Below, piece by piece: positions 23,902-34,075 of a stretch of 64,000 nt of DNA. Both the position numbers and the translations under genes were made by a program. How positions within the stretch are numbered: position 1 is the first letter of the stretch; the number at the start of each line of letters is the position of its first letter. The DNA comes from Gemmiger sp. An87. GTDB taxonomy: Bacteria; Bacillota; Clostridia; Oscillospirales; Ruminococcaceae. The stretch covers positions 1-64,000 of the forward strand of contig NZ_NFHD01000017.1 in the NCBI RefSeq assembly GCF_002159185.1, in the 5' to 3' direction. The notes under the pieces were generated by a model that worked only from the letters and a program-made list of their open reading frames with translations, was not told where the DNA came from and searched no databases.

Positions 23902-24425
23902 AAGAACGCTTGACACATCTTTATTTCGGCAACGGCAAGGGCAAAACCACCGCCTCCATGGGCCTGGCGCTGCGGGCGCTGGGCAACGGCTGGCGTGTGG
24001 TGGTGGTCCAGTTCCTGAAAAGCCACCCCAGCGGGGAGGTTGCCGGGCTGGAAAAGCTGGGTGCCAGGGTGATCCGCAGCACTGAGACCATGAAGTTCGT
24101 GTTCAAAATGACCGAAGAAGAAAAACAGGCCGCCCGTGCCGTACAGCAGAAGATGCTGAATGAAGCCATCCGTCTGGTGAACGAGGGGCAGGTGGACCTG
24201 CTGGTGCTGGACGAAGCGGGTTCCCTCTGCCAGCTGGATATGCTGGAGGATATGAATACCCTGCGCCAGCTGGTGGAGCACAAGCCTGCAGGACTGGAGC
24301 TGGTGATCACCGCCCATGAGCCTGCCCAGTGGCTGATGGACGCGGCAGACTACTGCACCGAAATGCGCTGCCACCGTCATCCCTTCGACCGGGGCATCCC
24401 GGGCCGCAAGGGTGTGGAGTTCTAA
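23898..24425 (+). CDS. cobO: Cob(I)yrinic acid a,c-diamide adenosyltransferase (CobO/BtuR type)
   Basis: Transfers the adenosyl group of ATP to cob(I)alamin or cobinamide, giving the coenzyme form of B12. The protein has 175 residues with the family P-loop GNGKGKTTASMG at residues 11-22, VVVVQFLKS, and the Walker-B-like LLVLDEAG. The end has the family pattern TEMRCHRHPFDRGIPGRKGVEF. It is a complete gene coupled to the MATE gene by an ATGA overlap. No other cobalamin gene lies nearby, which fits salvage of imported corrinoids rather than full synthesis. Confidence 0.93.
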   Translation: MKERLTHLYFGNGKGKTTASMGLALRALGNGWRVVVVQFLKSHPSGEVAGLEKLGARVIRSTETMKFVFKMTEEEKQAARAVQQKMLNEAIRLVNEGQVDLLVLDEAGSLCQLDMLEDMNTLRQLVEHKPAGLELVITAHEPAQWLMDAADYCTEMRCHRHPFDRGIPGRKGVEF

Positions 24426-24449
24426 AACGCCTTCGGATACAAAAACAGA

Positions 24450-24496
24450 AAACGCCCGTGATCTGGCAAACTGCACAGATCACGGGCGTTTTTTCG
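24450..24496. terminator. Terminator between cobO and the convergent CNNM gene
   Basis: A 14-bp stem (24451-24464 with 24477-24490) followed by TTTTTT on the plus strand and preceded by an A-rich stretch for the minus strand. Confidence 0.8.
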
Positions 24497-24528
24497 TTGT
24501 TGTTTATGGAAGGAGAAAAACGGGGAAA

Positions 24529-25887
24529 TTAGCGCTCTTCGGCATTCTCATCCGCTTTGGCAGGCTCCGGCGGAGCCAGAGGGCTTACCACCGCATCCTC
24601 CAGCCGGTGGTCCCGCACCCGAGCGGTGTAAATGCACACCGGCGGCAGCTTGGCGGAAAAACGCTCCTGGTCGGCAGGTACCGTGCCCAGCTGACCGAAC
24701 ACAAAGCCGCCGAAGGTGTCGTATGTATCCAGAAGCTCTTCGTCTATCTCCAGCGACAGACTGCGGGCTACCTCCTTCAGGGGAGCGGAGCCCTGTACCC
24801 GCCAGCGGCCGGGGGTCAGAGGTTCAATCTCCCGGGGCTGAGCGGCCTTTTCCATGTCGTCCTCCAGGTCACCCACCAGCTGCTCCAGCAGGTCGTTCAT
24901 GGTCACCACACCGGTCACACCGCCGTATTCGTCCAGTACTACGGCAAAATGGTTGCGAGTGCGCTTCATTTCCCGGAACAACACGTCCGCCCGCAGATGC
25001 TGGGGCACAAAATAGGCCGGACGTACCGCCTTTTCCATCACCTGAGCACGGCTGCGGTCCTGCAGGCGGAAGTAATCCCGCACGTTCAGGATACCGATTA
25101 CATCGTCGGCGGTCTCACCGCATACCGGGTATTTGGCGAAGCGACTCTCCCGGATGGTGGCGTCCCAGACCTCGTCGCTGTCCTCCTGCCAGAGCACGGT
25201 CAGTTCAGTGCGGTGGGTGGCGAATTCGGCCACGGTGCGGTCGTCAAACTCAAATACGTTCTGGATGAACTCCCGTTCCTCCTGGTCGATCACACCCTTT
25301 TCGCTGCCCGCGTCCACCATCATGCGGATTTCTTCCTCGCTTACCTCGTCCTCCTCAGCGTTGGGGTCCAGACCGCACAGTCGGAGTACAAGGTTGGTGG
25401 AGGCGGTGAGCACCCACACGATGGGGGAGGCCACCCGGGCCAGCGCTGAGATCATGCCGGACATAGACAGCGCCAGACTTTCGGCCTTTTTCATGGCCAG
25501 GCGTTTGGGTACCAGCTCACCGAATACCAGGGTAAAGTAGGAGAGGATCAGGGTGATAAGCACCACCGATACTGCGTTCAGAGTCTGGGCGGGCACCGGC
25601 ACACCCAGGCTGAGCAGGCTGTCCACCAGGATGCCCGCGAAGTTGTCCGCCGCGAAGGCGCTGCCCAGGAAGCCGGACAGGGTAATGGCAACCTGAATGG
25701 TAGCCAGGAAGCGGGCGGGCTGGCTGGTCAGCCGGGCCAGGCGCACAGCGCGCTTGTCGCCCTGAGCAATGAGTTGGGCCAGTTTGGCATCACTCACCGA
25801 GATTACTGCGATCTCGGCGCAGGCGAACACCGCGTTCAGTGCGATCAGAATGATTTGCAGAAGAATCTGCCATACAATGGGGTTCAT
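24529..25887 (-). CDS. CNNM/CorC-type (hemolysin family) membrane protein
   Basis: Protein of 452 residues. The N-terminal DUF21/CNNM membrane domain (about 1-190) starts NPIVWQILLQIILIALNAVFACAEIAVISVSDAKL. A pair of CBS domains follows (about 210-335; KYPVCGETADDVIGILNVRDYF, AVVLDEYGGVTGVVTMNDLLEQLVGD). The C-terminal CorC_HlyC domain (about 350-435) contains the LDTYDTFGGFVFGQLGTVP hallmark. Proteins of this type are linked to Mg2+ (or Co2+) efflux and Mg2+ balance, and the old name hemolysin is historical. ATG 25887 follows AAAAAGGAGC. The leader is about 250 nt and carries a small ORF over a terminator-like hairpin. Confidence 0.9.
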   Translation of the reverse strand: MNPIVWQILLQIILIALNAVFACAEIAVISVSDAKLAQLIAQGDKRAVRLARLTSQPARFLATIQVAITLSGFLGSAFAADNFAGILVDSLLSLGVPVPAQTLNAVSVVLITLILSYFTLVFGELVPKRLAMKKAESLALSMSGMISALARVASPIVWVLTASTNLVLRLCGLDPNAEEDEVSEEEIRMMVDAGSEKGVIDQEEREFIQNVFEFDDRTVAEFATHRTELTVLWQEDSDEVWDATIRESRFAKYPVCGETADDVIGILNVRDYFRLQDRSRAQVMEKAVRPAYFVPQHLRADVLFREMKRTRNHFAVVLDEYGGVTGVVTMNDLLEQLVGDLEDDMEKAAQPREIEPLTPGRWRVQGSAPLKEVARSLSLEIDEELLDTYDTFGGFVFGQLGTVPADQERFSAKLPPVCIYTARVRDHRLEDAVVSPLAPPEPAKADENAEER

Positions 25888-25975
25888 AAAATATAAGCTC
25901 CTTTTTCAAGTTGGTGAATCAAAAAACAGGCGGGGCGGGCAAGTCGGATTGACACCCGCAAAGAGGAAAGTGCCG

Positions 25976-26104
25976 CTAGCGCAGCATCCGTCTGAAACGC
26001 AAAAAGACACGCCCGTTTCCCGCAAGGGCAGAAAACAGGTGTGTCTTGTACCGTCTGTCTGATTCAATTGCAATGGGGCATCGGGCAGGGTCGCAGTCGT
26101 CCAT
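25976..26104 (-). CDS. Candidate 42-residue leader peptide upstream of the CNNM gene
   Basis: ATG 26104 with AAGGAGAG about 12 nt upstream opens a frame of 42 codons ending in TAG at 25976. The peptide starts with an acidic, Cys- and Pro-containing stretch (MDDCDPARCP) and ends Arg-rich (FLRFRRMLR). Its coding region covers the hairpin at 26000-26047. A small leader ORF over a terminator is the layout of translation-coupled attenuators. No homologue is known to me, so it could be a chance frame. Confidence 0.35.
   Translation of the reverse strand: MDDCDPARCPIAIESDRRYKTHLFSALAGNGRVFLRFRRMLR
26000..26047 (-). terminator. Attenuator-like hairpin in the CNNM leader
   Basis: Read on the minus strand, AAGACAC...GTGTCTT arms extend to about 15 pairs with one mismatch and one wobble, and are followed by TTTTTG. 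It sits about 115 nt before the CNNM start codon, downstream of the leader promoter, so it could stop transcription early. Confidence 0.6.
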
Positions 26105-26146
26105 AAATCAAATGCTCTCCTTTTCGGGTTTAGTGGGAATGCCTAG

Positions 26147-26176
26147 ATGATACAGGATATGAGGCAGCTTTGTCAA
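26147..26176 (-). promoter_or_regulatory. Promoter of the CNNM leader transcript
   Basis: Minus-strand TTGACA (26171-26176), 18-bp spacer, TATCAT (26147-26152). It predicts an untranslated leader of about 250 nt. Confidence 0.6.
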
Positions 26177-26309
26177 GCGTAGGATGGGGGTGATTTTGGG
26201 CGCTTTTACCAGTATCGGCCGGATAATCGCTGTGCGCACTGGAAAAACGGAAAAAGCGGCGAAATACCGGCAAATTTTCGATTTTGCTGTTTCCTTGCCC
26301 CAAAAGATG

Positions 26310-26318
26310 TGCTATAAT
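26310..26318 (+). promoter_or_regulatory. guaA extended -10 promoter
   Basis: TGC-TATAAT (26310-26318); no strong -35. The leader is about 40 nt, with no room for a riboswitch. Confidence 0.6.
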
Positions 26319-26364
26319 CATGGGTAAACTGTGAAGCAAACCAGTCGCAAAGGGAGGAAAATCA

Positions 26365-27906
26365 ATGGCAGAAACCATCTTAGTTGTGGACTTTGGCGGC
26401 CAGTACAATCAGCTGATCGCCCGCCGTGTGCGTGAGTGCCACGTTTACAGCGAGATCGTGTCCTACACCAAGGCCATGGAGGCCATCCGGGAGAAAAAGC
26501 CCGCCGGCATCATCTTTACCGGTGGCCCCAACAGCGTATATCTGGAGGATTCCCCCTCCATCAGCACCGAGGTGTTCGAGCTGGGCATCCCCGTGCTGGG
26601 CATCTGCTATGGTTCGCAGCTGATGATGCATCTGCTGGGCGGCCATGTGTGTGTTGCCCCCGAGCGGGAATACGGCAAGACCGAGGTCAACGTGGACACC
26701 AAGAGCAAGCTGTTCCAGGGCGTGAGCGAAAAGACCATCTGCTGGATGAGCCATAACGATTACATCGAGAAGGCGGCTCCCGGCTTTACCATCAGCGCCC
26801 ACACCACCAACTGCCCGGTGGCTGCCATGGAGTGGCCTGAGCGCAACCTGTACGCCGTGCAGTTCCACCCCGAAGTGCTGCACACCCAGGAAGGCACCAA
26901 GATGCTCTCCAACTTTGTGTACAACGTTTGCGGCTGCAAGGGCGAGTGGACCATGGATTCCTTCGTGGAGAAGTCCATCGAGGCCATCCGTGCCAAGGTA
27001 GGCGACGGAAAGGTGCTGTGCGCTCTGTCCGGCGGTGTGGACAGCTCTGTGGCTGCCGTTATGCTGGCCAAGGCAGTGGGCAAGCAGCTCACCTGCGTGT
27101 TCGTGGACCACGGCCTGCTGCGTAAGAACGAAAGCGAAGAGGTTTGCAGCGTGTTCGGACCCGAGGGTCCCTACGACCTGAACTTCATCTGTGTGAACGC
27201 CCGTCAGCGCTTCTACGATAAGCTGAAGGGCGTGGAAGAGCCCGAGAAGAAGCGCAAGATCATCGGCGAGGAGTTTATTCGTGTCTTCGAGGAAGAGGCC
27301 AAGAAAATCGGCACCGTAGACTTCCTGGTGCAGGGCACCATCTACCCCGACGTGGTGGAGAGCGGCGCCGGTGGCGAGAGCACCGTGATCAAGAGCCACC
27401 ACAACGTGGGCGGCCTGCCGGATTACGTGGACTTCAAGGAAATCATCGAGCCTCTGCGCGACCTGTTCAAGGACGAGGTGCGCAACGCGGGCCGTCAGCT
27501 GGGTATTCCTGAGTACCTGGTAAGCCGTCAGCCCTTCCCGGGCCCCGGTCTGGCCATCCGCATCATCGGTGAAGTGACCGAAGAGAAGATCAAGATGGTG
27601 CAGGATGCCGACGCCATCTGGCGCGAGGAGATCACCGCCGCCGGTGAGGACAAGAACCTGGGCCAGTACTTCGCAGCGCTGACCAACATGCGCAGCGTAG
27701 GCGTTATGGGCGACGAGCGCACCTATGATTACGCAGTGGCCCTGCGTGCGGTGACCACCACCGACTTCATGACCGCCGAGCCTGCCTACCTGCCCTGGGA
27801 TCTGATTGCCAAGGTGACCAGCCGCATCGTGAACGAGGTTCCCCACATCAACCGTGTCATGTACGACTGCACCGGTAAGCCCCCGGCAACCATCGAGTTC
27901 GAATAA
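26365..27906 (+). CDS. guaA: GMP synthase (glutamine-hydrolysing)
   Basis: Converts XMP to GMP using glutamine and ATP. The protein has 513 residues, the family length. Class I glutamine amidotransferase domain (about 1-190): nucleophile Cys in [10 protein letters not shown], and His-Glu in QFHPEV. ATP pyrophosphatase domain (about 200-390): P-loop [10 protein letters not shown]. The C-terminal dimerisation domain (about 395-513) has [17 protein letters not shown] and ends in [14 protein letters not shown] 26365 follows AAAGGGAGG. It is monocistronic, with a hairpin just after the stop and a stronger terminator 160 nt further on. Confidence 0.98.
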   Translation: MAETILVVDFGGQYNQLIARRVRECHVYSEIVSYTKAMEAIREKKPAGIIFTGGPNSVYLEDSPSISTEVFELGIPVLGICYGSQLMMHLLGGHVCVAPEREYGKTEVNVDTKSKLFQGVSEKTICWMSHNDYIEKAAPGFTISAHTTNCPVAAMEWPERNLYAVQFHPEVLHTQEGTKMLSNFVYNVCGCKGEWTMDSFVEKSIEAIRAKVGDGKVLCALSGGVDSSVAAVMLAKAVGKQLTCVFVDHGLLRKNESEEVCSVFGPEGPYDLNFICVNARQRFYDKLKGVEEPEKKRKIIGEEFIRVFEEEAKKIGTVDFLVQGTIYPDVVESGAGGESTVIKSHHNVGGLPDYVDFKEIIEPLRDLFKDEVRNAGRQLGIPEYLVSRQPFPGPGLAIRIIGEVTEEKIKMVQDADAIWREEITAAGEDKNLGQYFAALTNMRSVGVMGDERTYDYAVALRAVTTTDFMTAEPAYLPWDLIAKVTSRIVNEVPHINRVMYDCTGKPPATIEFE

Positions 27907-27923
27907 GGTAAAAGTGGATATGA

Positions 27924-27963
27924 GAGTCCGCAAACCCGCATAAACACTGGGTTTGCGGCTCTT
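27924..27963 (+). terminator. Hairpin just after guaA
   Basis: A 12-bp stem (about 27925-27936 with 27949-27960) with a weak T-run (CTCTTG). It may be a weak terminator or an mRNA-end stabiliser. Confidence 0.45.
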
Positions 27964-28066
27964 GAAAAATCCTCTTTGACAGCAGATTGATCGCATTTGC
28001 CCAATTTCGATTTATTCTTGAATGATCGAATGGCTTGCGAACGCGCGGTCAATTTATCCGAAAAGA

Positions 28067-28110
28067 AAAAGGTCTAACTGATTTTTGCTGATCAGTTAGA
28101 CCTTTTATTT
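28067..28110 (+). terminator. Strong terminator between guaA and the DUF815 gene
   Basis: A stem of about 15 bp (28068-28082 with 28091-28105) followed by TTTTATTTT. The reverse strand also has an A/T-flanked form, so it may serve the leftward DUF815 gene too. The 100 bases before it hold no gene. Confidence 0.75.
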
Positions 28111-28173
28111 TGCTTCAGTACAAAGAGGCCCTCTTTTTTGACAAGACTCTGATTTGTTCTATGGCGAGTTTGG

Positions 28174-29355
28174 TTATTGTTCACTCAGAAGCCGGTCCAC
28201 CAGCTGGCGGGCCAGGCGTGCATTCCGACCACCACGTTCCAGCGCGTACTGTTCGGCGCGCAGATCCAGCTCTTCCTCCGACAGCTTCAGCCCGGCGGCT
28301 CGGGCGAGATGATGCACGATATTCAGGTAGGTGCTCTTGTTGGGCTTGGAGAAGGTGATGTGGATGCCGAACCGGGCCGACAGCGAAACCAGCTCCTGCA
28401 TGGTGTCGTTGCGGTGCACCTCGTCGCCATCCCGCTCGGAGAAGGATTCTCGGACGATGTGGCGGCGGTTGCTTGTGGCGTAGATTACCACATTACGGGA
28501 TTTTGCGGTCACCGAGCCCTCCAGCACGGCCTTGAGGGTGCTGAAATTATCGTCCTGCTTCACGAAGGAAAGATCATCGATGAAGAGGATGAATTTTAAC
28601 GGATTGGCGGACAGCTGTTCCAGCACCTGAGGAATGACCCGTAGCTGGTCCTTGCGGACCTCCACGATGCGCAGCCCCTGGTCGAACAGCTTATTTCCCA
28701 CCGCTTTCACGGTGGAGGATTTGCCGGTTCCTGCGTCGCCGGTGAGCAGGATGTTGGCGGCGGGTTTTCCCTCCAGCAGCGCCTGGGTGTTTTGCAGAAT
28801 CACCGCGCGCTGCGCTTCGTAGTCCACCAGATCGGACAGCGCCACCGGGTCCGGATGAGATACCGGCAGAATCTGGCCCGCATCGTCCACGCAGAACATA
28901 CCGTGACTGGCGTAGATACCGTAGCCGTAGCGGTGAATGTTTTTCAACCGGTGCAGAATCAGGGCGGGCAGGTCAATCGGCCGGCACTGGTACTCCGGCA
29001 GAAAATCGGCGTTTTCCATCAACGTCTGCAGGCAGGAAGCCTCAAGGCAGGCGACCTGCTGCAGGGTGGCCAGCTCCGTTTGCAGCGCATGCTGCAGATG
29101 GGGTCCGGGCTGCTTGCCTGCACCCAGCATCCGTACATATACCGTATCGCTGTTGGCGCAAAGCTGTTCAATGTGTCCGGTCAGATCGCCGCCGTTGGCC
29201 TCGTACAGGGCGCAGACAAACGCCGCGTAGCGCTCCGGGTCCGGGGCGGCCAGAAAGTCTTCCAGTGCGGCCAGCACCGGGTCAGTGCGCAGAGAGCGGA
29301 ACAGAGCCAGCGCCTGAAGCCGGGTGGCAAGCAGCTTCAATTCCTTTGGGTTCAT
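28174..29355 (-). CDS. DUF815 family AAA-type ATP-binding protein
   Basis: Cytoplasmic ATPase of 393 residues. The N-terminal half is helical. The P-loop region ANILLTGDAGTGKSSTVKAVGNKLFDQGLRIVEV (about residues 200-233) and Walker B KFILFIDDLSF (about 254-264) match the DUF815 family. NVVIYATSNRRHIVRESF provides a sensor-like Asn, and DTMQELVSLSARFGIHITF follows. ATG 29355 has only a weak ribosome binding site; an in-frame stop lies just upstream, so the start cannot be further out. The function of the family is unknown. It lies alone between two terminators. Confidence 0.85.
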   Translation of the reverse strand: MNPKELKLLATRLQALALFRSLRTDPVLAALEDFLAAPDPERYAAFVCALYEANGGDLTGHIEQLCANSDTVYVRMLGAGKQPGPHLQHALQTELATLQQVACLEASCLQTLMENADFLPEYQCRPIDLPALILHRLKNIHRYGYGIYASHGMFCVDDAGQILPVSHPDPVALSDLVDYEAQRAVILQNTQALLEGKPAANILLTGDAGTGKSSTVKAVGNKLFDQGLRIVEVRKDQLRVIPQVLEQLSANPLKFILFIDDLSFVKQDDNFSTLKAVLEGSVTAKSRNVVIYATSNRRHIVRESFSERDGDEVHRNDTMQELVSLSARFGIHITFSKPNKSTYLNIVHHLARAAGLKLSEEELDLRAEQYALERGGRNARLARQLVDRLLSEQ

Positions 29356-29450
29356 ATCCTATGGCGCGCCCGAGCAAGGCAGACAAAGCCCTGCGCCGGT
29401 GTGCGCCCACCTCCTTTGCGGAAAAATCCAGGGACGCAGATTTCCTCTGC

Positions 29451-29502
29451 AAAAAACGGCAAGCACCGGCCCGGTCTGGAAAACCAGGCGGGCCGATGCT
29501 TG
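29451..29502 (-). terminator. Terminator of the ilv operon
   Basis: Long GC-rich stem (outer arms 29460-29471 with 29491-29502) followed on the minus strand by CCGTTTTTTG, 22 nt past the ilvC stop. Confidence 0.85.
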
Positions 29503-29524
29503 AGAAAAACAGCGAGGGAGAAAA

Positions 29525-30559
<1,035 letters not shown>

Positions 30560-30631
30560 TTATAATTTGTATGTTGGGGCGGCACCGGCGGAAAAATGCG
30601 GTGCCGCCTTAGAAAAAGCAAATCGGAATGC

Positions 30632-31138
30632 TCATTCGTCCACATCCTGGCGAAGGGTGGCGCTGCCCTTTTGCAGGGAAACACAGCCGGTGCGGCAGAT
30701 TTCCAGAATGGTATAGTCTCGCATGAAATCCAGAAAATCGTCAATGCGGTGGCTGGTATCGGTCAGGCGGAAGACCATGGCGTGCTGAGAGTAGTCCACG
30801 GTATCGGCCCCGAAGGCAGAAGCGGCGGCGCGGATCTCTTCCCGGGTGGAGGGCTCATTGGCCATTTTAATGAGCAGCAGCTCACAGCTGATGGAATCCT
30901 CGCTGTGCAGCTGGCGAATGGAGCAAACATCCGGCAGCTTCTGCAGCTGACTGATCAGCTGCTGCTCCTTCAGTGCATCGCCGCTGAAGACCACGGTAAT
31001 GCGGGAATACTGATTGGATTCGGTTTCGCTCACCGTCAGAGCGGTGATGTTGAACTGGCGACGGCGGAACATGCTGGTCACCCGGTTCAGAACGCCAAAC
31101 TGGTTGCGGACCAGTACGGCGATGGTGTATCGATTCAT
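30632..31138 (-). CDS. ilvN: Acetolactate synthase small (regulatory) subunit
   Basis: Regulatory partner of the IlvB catalytic subunit, 168 residues. The N-terminal ACT domain (about 1-75) begins YTIAVLVRNQFGVLNRVTSMFRRRQFNITALTVSETE, typical of IlvN/IlvH, and binds the valine-type inhibitor. The C-terminal domain (about 78-165) contains ELLLIKMANEP and RTGCVSLQKG. It lies 2 nt downstream of ilvB, implying equal expression. Feedback inhibition by valine is expected from the family, not shown here. Confidence 0.95.
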   Translation of the reverse strand: MNRYTIAVLVRNQFGVLNRVTSMFRRRQFNITALTVSETESNQYSRITVVFSGDALKEQQLISQLQKLPDVCSIRQLHSEDSISCELLLIKMANEPSTREEIRAAASAFGADTVDYSQHAMVFRLTDTSHRIDDFLDFMRDYTILEICRTGCVSLQKGSATLRQDVDE

Positions 31139-31140
31139 CT

Positions 31141-32808
31141 TCAGTCACCTACCTTCGTAATGATTTCCTCCACGCTTCCTCCGGGAGGCAGCATAGGCAG
31201 AACGAATTCGTCTTTTTCGATGGCACAATCGATCAGATAGGGGCCGTCCGAGGCGAAGGCCCGGTCGAGTGCGGCGTTCAGCTCCTCCAGGGTGTCGGCA
31301 GTTTCACCGGCCGCGCCAAAGGCTTTGGCCAGGGCGACGAAATCGGTGCTCCGGTTCAGCACCGTATTGGAGTAGCGCTTTTCAAAGAACAGGGTCTGCC
31401 ACTGGCGTACCATGCCGAGCACACCGTTGTTCATCAGTAAAATCACCAGGGGAATCCGGTTGCTGACCGCGGTGGCCAGCTCATTCAGGCACATGCCAAA
31501 GCTGCCGTCGCCGGTGACCAGTACGGTTCGCTCACCGGTGGCAAAATAGGCACCGATCGCAGCACCCATGCCGTAGCCCATGGTGCCCAGGCCACCGCTG
31601 GAAGCGAAACGGCGGGACTGGCAGAAGCGCAGGGTCTGCGCAGCCCACATCTGGTGCTGGCCCACATCGGTGGCCACCGGGGTGGAGGGGCTGAGCCGTT
31701 CGTTCAGCGCCATAATCGCGTTGCGCGGGGTCAGGCCGGGGCGGTGGTCCAGGCTTTCCTCCTCCTCTTGCCGCAGCTGGGCGACCACGCTCTGCCATCC
31801 CGGCAGCTGGGAGGGACGGATGAGGGGGAGAAGCGCTTGCAGAGTCTTTTTCACGTCACCCCACAGTCCCACAGTGGCGGGAATGTTTTTGGAAAGTTCG
31901 GAGCCGTCCACATCCACCTGTACAATGCGTGCGCCGGGGGCGAATTTGGAACGGTTGCCGGTAACCCGGTCGTTGAAGCGAACACCCAGAGAGATGATCA
32001 GGTCCGCGTTGTGCATTGCCAGCGAGCAGGCGTAGTGGCCGTGCATGCCCTGCATACCCAGAAAGCGGGGATGGTCGGTGGGGATGCCGGAGATGCCCGC
32101 CAGCGAACAGCCGATGGGGGCATCAATGGCGTCGGCCAGCGCCAGCATCTCCTCCTGGGCGGCAGCGGCGATCATGCCACCGCCAAAATAGATGAAGGGG
32201 CGTTTGGCGGCGTTGATAAGAACCGCCGCCTGCTCCACCTGCGCCATGGGGGCGCTCACCGGCTCGTCGGCGGTGACCGGCGGGGCAGGCTTGTACTCAC
32301 AGGTGGCAATCTGCACGTCCTTGGGAATGTCGATCAGTACCGGGCCGGGGCGGCCGGACTGAGCAAGCTGGAACGCCTCGCGGACGGTGTCGGCCAGATC
32401 CTCCACCGAGCTGACGAAGTAATTGTGCTTGGTGATGGGCAGGGTCACACCGGTGATGTCGATCTCCTGGAAGCTGTCGGTGCCGATCTGGGTAGTGGGA
32501 ACGTTGCCGCACAGAGCCACCAGCGGGATGGAATCCAGATAAGCGGTGGCGATGCCGGTCACCAGATTGGTGGCGCCGGGGCCGGAGGTGGAGATCACCA
32601 CGCCGGGCTTGCCCGTGGTACGGGCATAACCGTCTGCCGCATGGGTCGCACCCTGCTCATGGGCGGTCAGTACATGATGAATTTCGCTCTGGTATTTATA
32701 AAGACTATCGTATACATTGATGATCTGGCCGCCCGGATAGCCGAATACAGTATCAACGCCCTGCTCGATCAGGGTGCGGACCAGGATATCTGCGCCGGAA
32801 AGGGTCAT
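31141..32808 (-). CDS. ilvB: Acetolactate synthase large (catalytic) subunit
   Basis: Thiamine-diphosphate enzyme joining pyruvate with pyruvate or 2-oxobutyrate. The protein has 555 residues in three domains. The N-terminal pyrimidine-binding domain (about 1-165) has the catalytic Glu in HEQGATHAADGYAR. The middle FAD-binding domain spans about 190-325. The C-terminal pyrophosphate domain (about 360-530) carries GDGSFGMCLNELATAVSNRIPLVILLMNN, the GDG-N metal motif. ATG 32808 follows AAGGAGGAAACCACC. It sits between ilvA and ilvN. Confidence 0.97.
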   Translation of the reverse strand: MTLSGADILVRTLIEQGVDTVFGYPGGQIINVYDSLYKYQSEIHHVLTAHEQGATHAADGYARTTGKPGVVISTSGPGATNLVTGIATAYLDSIPLVALCGNVPTTQIGTDSFQEIDITGVTLPITKHNYFVSSVEDLADTVREAFQLAQSGRPGPVLIDIPKDVQIATCEYKPAPPVTADEPVSAPMAQVEQAAVLINAAKRPFIYFGGGMIAAAAQEEMLALADAIDAPIGCSLAGISGIPTDHPRFLGMQGMHGHYACSLAMHNADLIISLGVRFNDRVTGNRSKFAPGARIVQVDVDGSELSKNIPATVGLWGDVKKTLQALLPLIRPSQLPGWQSVVAQLRQEEEESLDHRPGLTPRNAIMALNERLSPSTPVATDVGQHQMWAAQTLRFCQSRRFASSGGLGTMGYGMGAAIGAYFATGERTVLVTGDGSFGMCLNELATAVSNRIPLVILLMNNGVLGMVRQWQTLFFEKRYSNTVLNRSTDFVALAKAFGAAGETADTLEELNAALDRAFASDGPYLIDCAIEKDEFVLPMLPPGGSVEEIITKVGD

Positions 32809-32854
32809 GGTGGTTTCCTCCTTACGATTGGATTTTCTGAAGTGCGGGGGAAGA

Positions 32855-34045
32855 TTAGATGATCTTGAAGTTTTCGTTGCGCAGCGACTGGGTGATCAGG
32901 CGCACATGCTCGAAGTCACGGGTTTCCATCTCGATGCGTAAAAAGCAGCCGTGAACGCTTTCGGTGTTGCCCTTTTCGTAGTGCACGCCGGTCACGTTGC
33001 CGCCGCAGTCCGCGATGATGCGGGAGATGTCTTTCAGCTGGCCGGGCTTATCGATCAGCTCGATCAGCAGACTGGACGAACGCCCGGAATTGCGCAGGCC
33101 GCGGTCGATCACGCGGGACAGACTGGTCACATCGATGTTGCCGCCGGAGATCACGCACACGACCCGTTTGCCCTGAATGGGGAATTTGCCGAACATGGCG
33201 GCGGCCACCGCCACCGCACCGGCACCTTCGGCGATCATCTTCTGGTTCTCAATCAGCGCGAGGATGGCGCAGGCCACTTCATCGTCGGTGACCAGTGCAA
33301 TGTCGTCCACATAATCGTGGACCAGCTGGAAGGTGTTCTGGCCGGGCTGCTTGACCGCGATACCGTCGGCAATGGTCTGCACGCTGTCCAGGCATTCGAT
33401 GGAGCCGTCCCGGATGGAATTGTACATGCTCGGCGCGCCGCTTGCCTGTACGCCGTATACCTTAATCGAGGGGCGAATCTGCTTGACCGTGTAGGCAATG
33501 CCGGAGATCAGACCGCCGCCGCCGATGGGAACGATGATCGCGTCGATGTTATCCAGATCCTGCAGGATCTCCAGTGCGATGGTGCCCTGACCGGCAATCA
33601 CGTTTTCGTCATCGAAGGGGTGAACGAAGGTGTAGCCCATTTCCTCCTTCAGCTGCAGTGCCTTTTGATAGGCGTCGTCATAGCAGCCCTCCACCAGGCA
33701 GACCTGAGCGCCGAAGCCCTTGGTGGCCTCCACCTTGGAGATGGGGGCGTTGTCCGGCAGGCAGATGATGGACTGGATGCCGTTTTTGGAAGCCGCCAGC
33801 GCCACACCCTGGGCGTGGTTGCCGGCCGAGCAGGCGATTACGCCCTGCGCCTTTTCCTCCTCCGACAGCATGGCGATTTTATAAGCGGAACCGCGCACCT
33901 TGAAGGAGCCGGTAATCTGCAGATTTTCCGGTTTCAGATACAGTTCACAGTCCGGGGCGATCCCGTATGCCCGGACCACGCCGGTTTCCCGCACGATGTT
34001 TTTCAAAACCTGTTGCGCGTCGAATACCTTGTCGAGAGACAGCAT
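32855..34045 (-). CDS. ilvA: Threonine ammonia-lyase (threonine dehydratase)
   Basis: PLP enzyme that converts threonine to 2-oxobutyrate, the entry to isoleucine. The protein has 396 residues. The PLP lysine lies in ITGSFKVRGSAYK (about residues 45-57), and the phosphate-binding Gly loop is PIGGGGLISGIA. The SAGNHAQGVALAA motif is also present. One ACT-like regulatory domain (about 320-396, LIELIDKPGQLKDISRIIADCGGNVTGVHYEKG) makes it resemble the shorter TdcB/IlvA forms with a single ACT domain. As first gene of the ilv operon behind a T-box, a biosynthetic role is more likely than a degradative one. Confidence 0.93.
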   Translation of the reverse strand: MLSLDKVFDAQQVLKNIVRETGVVRAYGIAPDCELYLKPENLQITGSFKVRGSAYKIAMLSEEEKAQGVIACSAGNHAQGVALAASKNGIQSIICLPDNAPISKVEATKGFGAQVCLVEGCYDDAYQKALQLKEEMGYTFVHPFDDENVIAGQGTIALEILQDLDNIDAIIVPIGGGGLISGIAYTVKQIRPSIKVYGVQASGAPSMYNSIRDGSIECLDSVQTIADGIAVKQPGQNTFQLVHDYVDDIALVTDDEVACAILALIENQKMIAEGAGAVAVAAAMFGKFPIQGKRVVCVISGGNIDVTSLSRVIDRGLRNSGRSSSLLIELIDKPGQLKDISRIIADCGGNVTGVHYEKGNTESVHGCFLRIEMETRDFEHVRLITQSLRNENFKII

Positions 34046-34075
34046 AATTTTTTTACTCCTTTTCCTGCTCTGAAA

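Noticed and set aside
25888-26150. M-box (Mg2+) or yybP-ykoY riboswitch before the CNNM gene
   Set aside because: The conserved loop sequences of both classes are absent. Only a small ORF and a terminator-like hairpin are seen.
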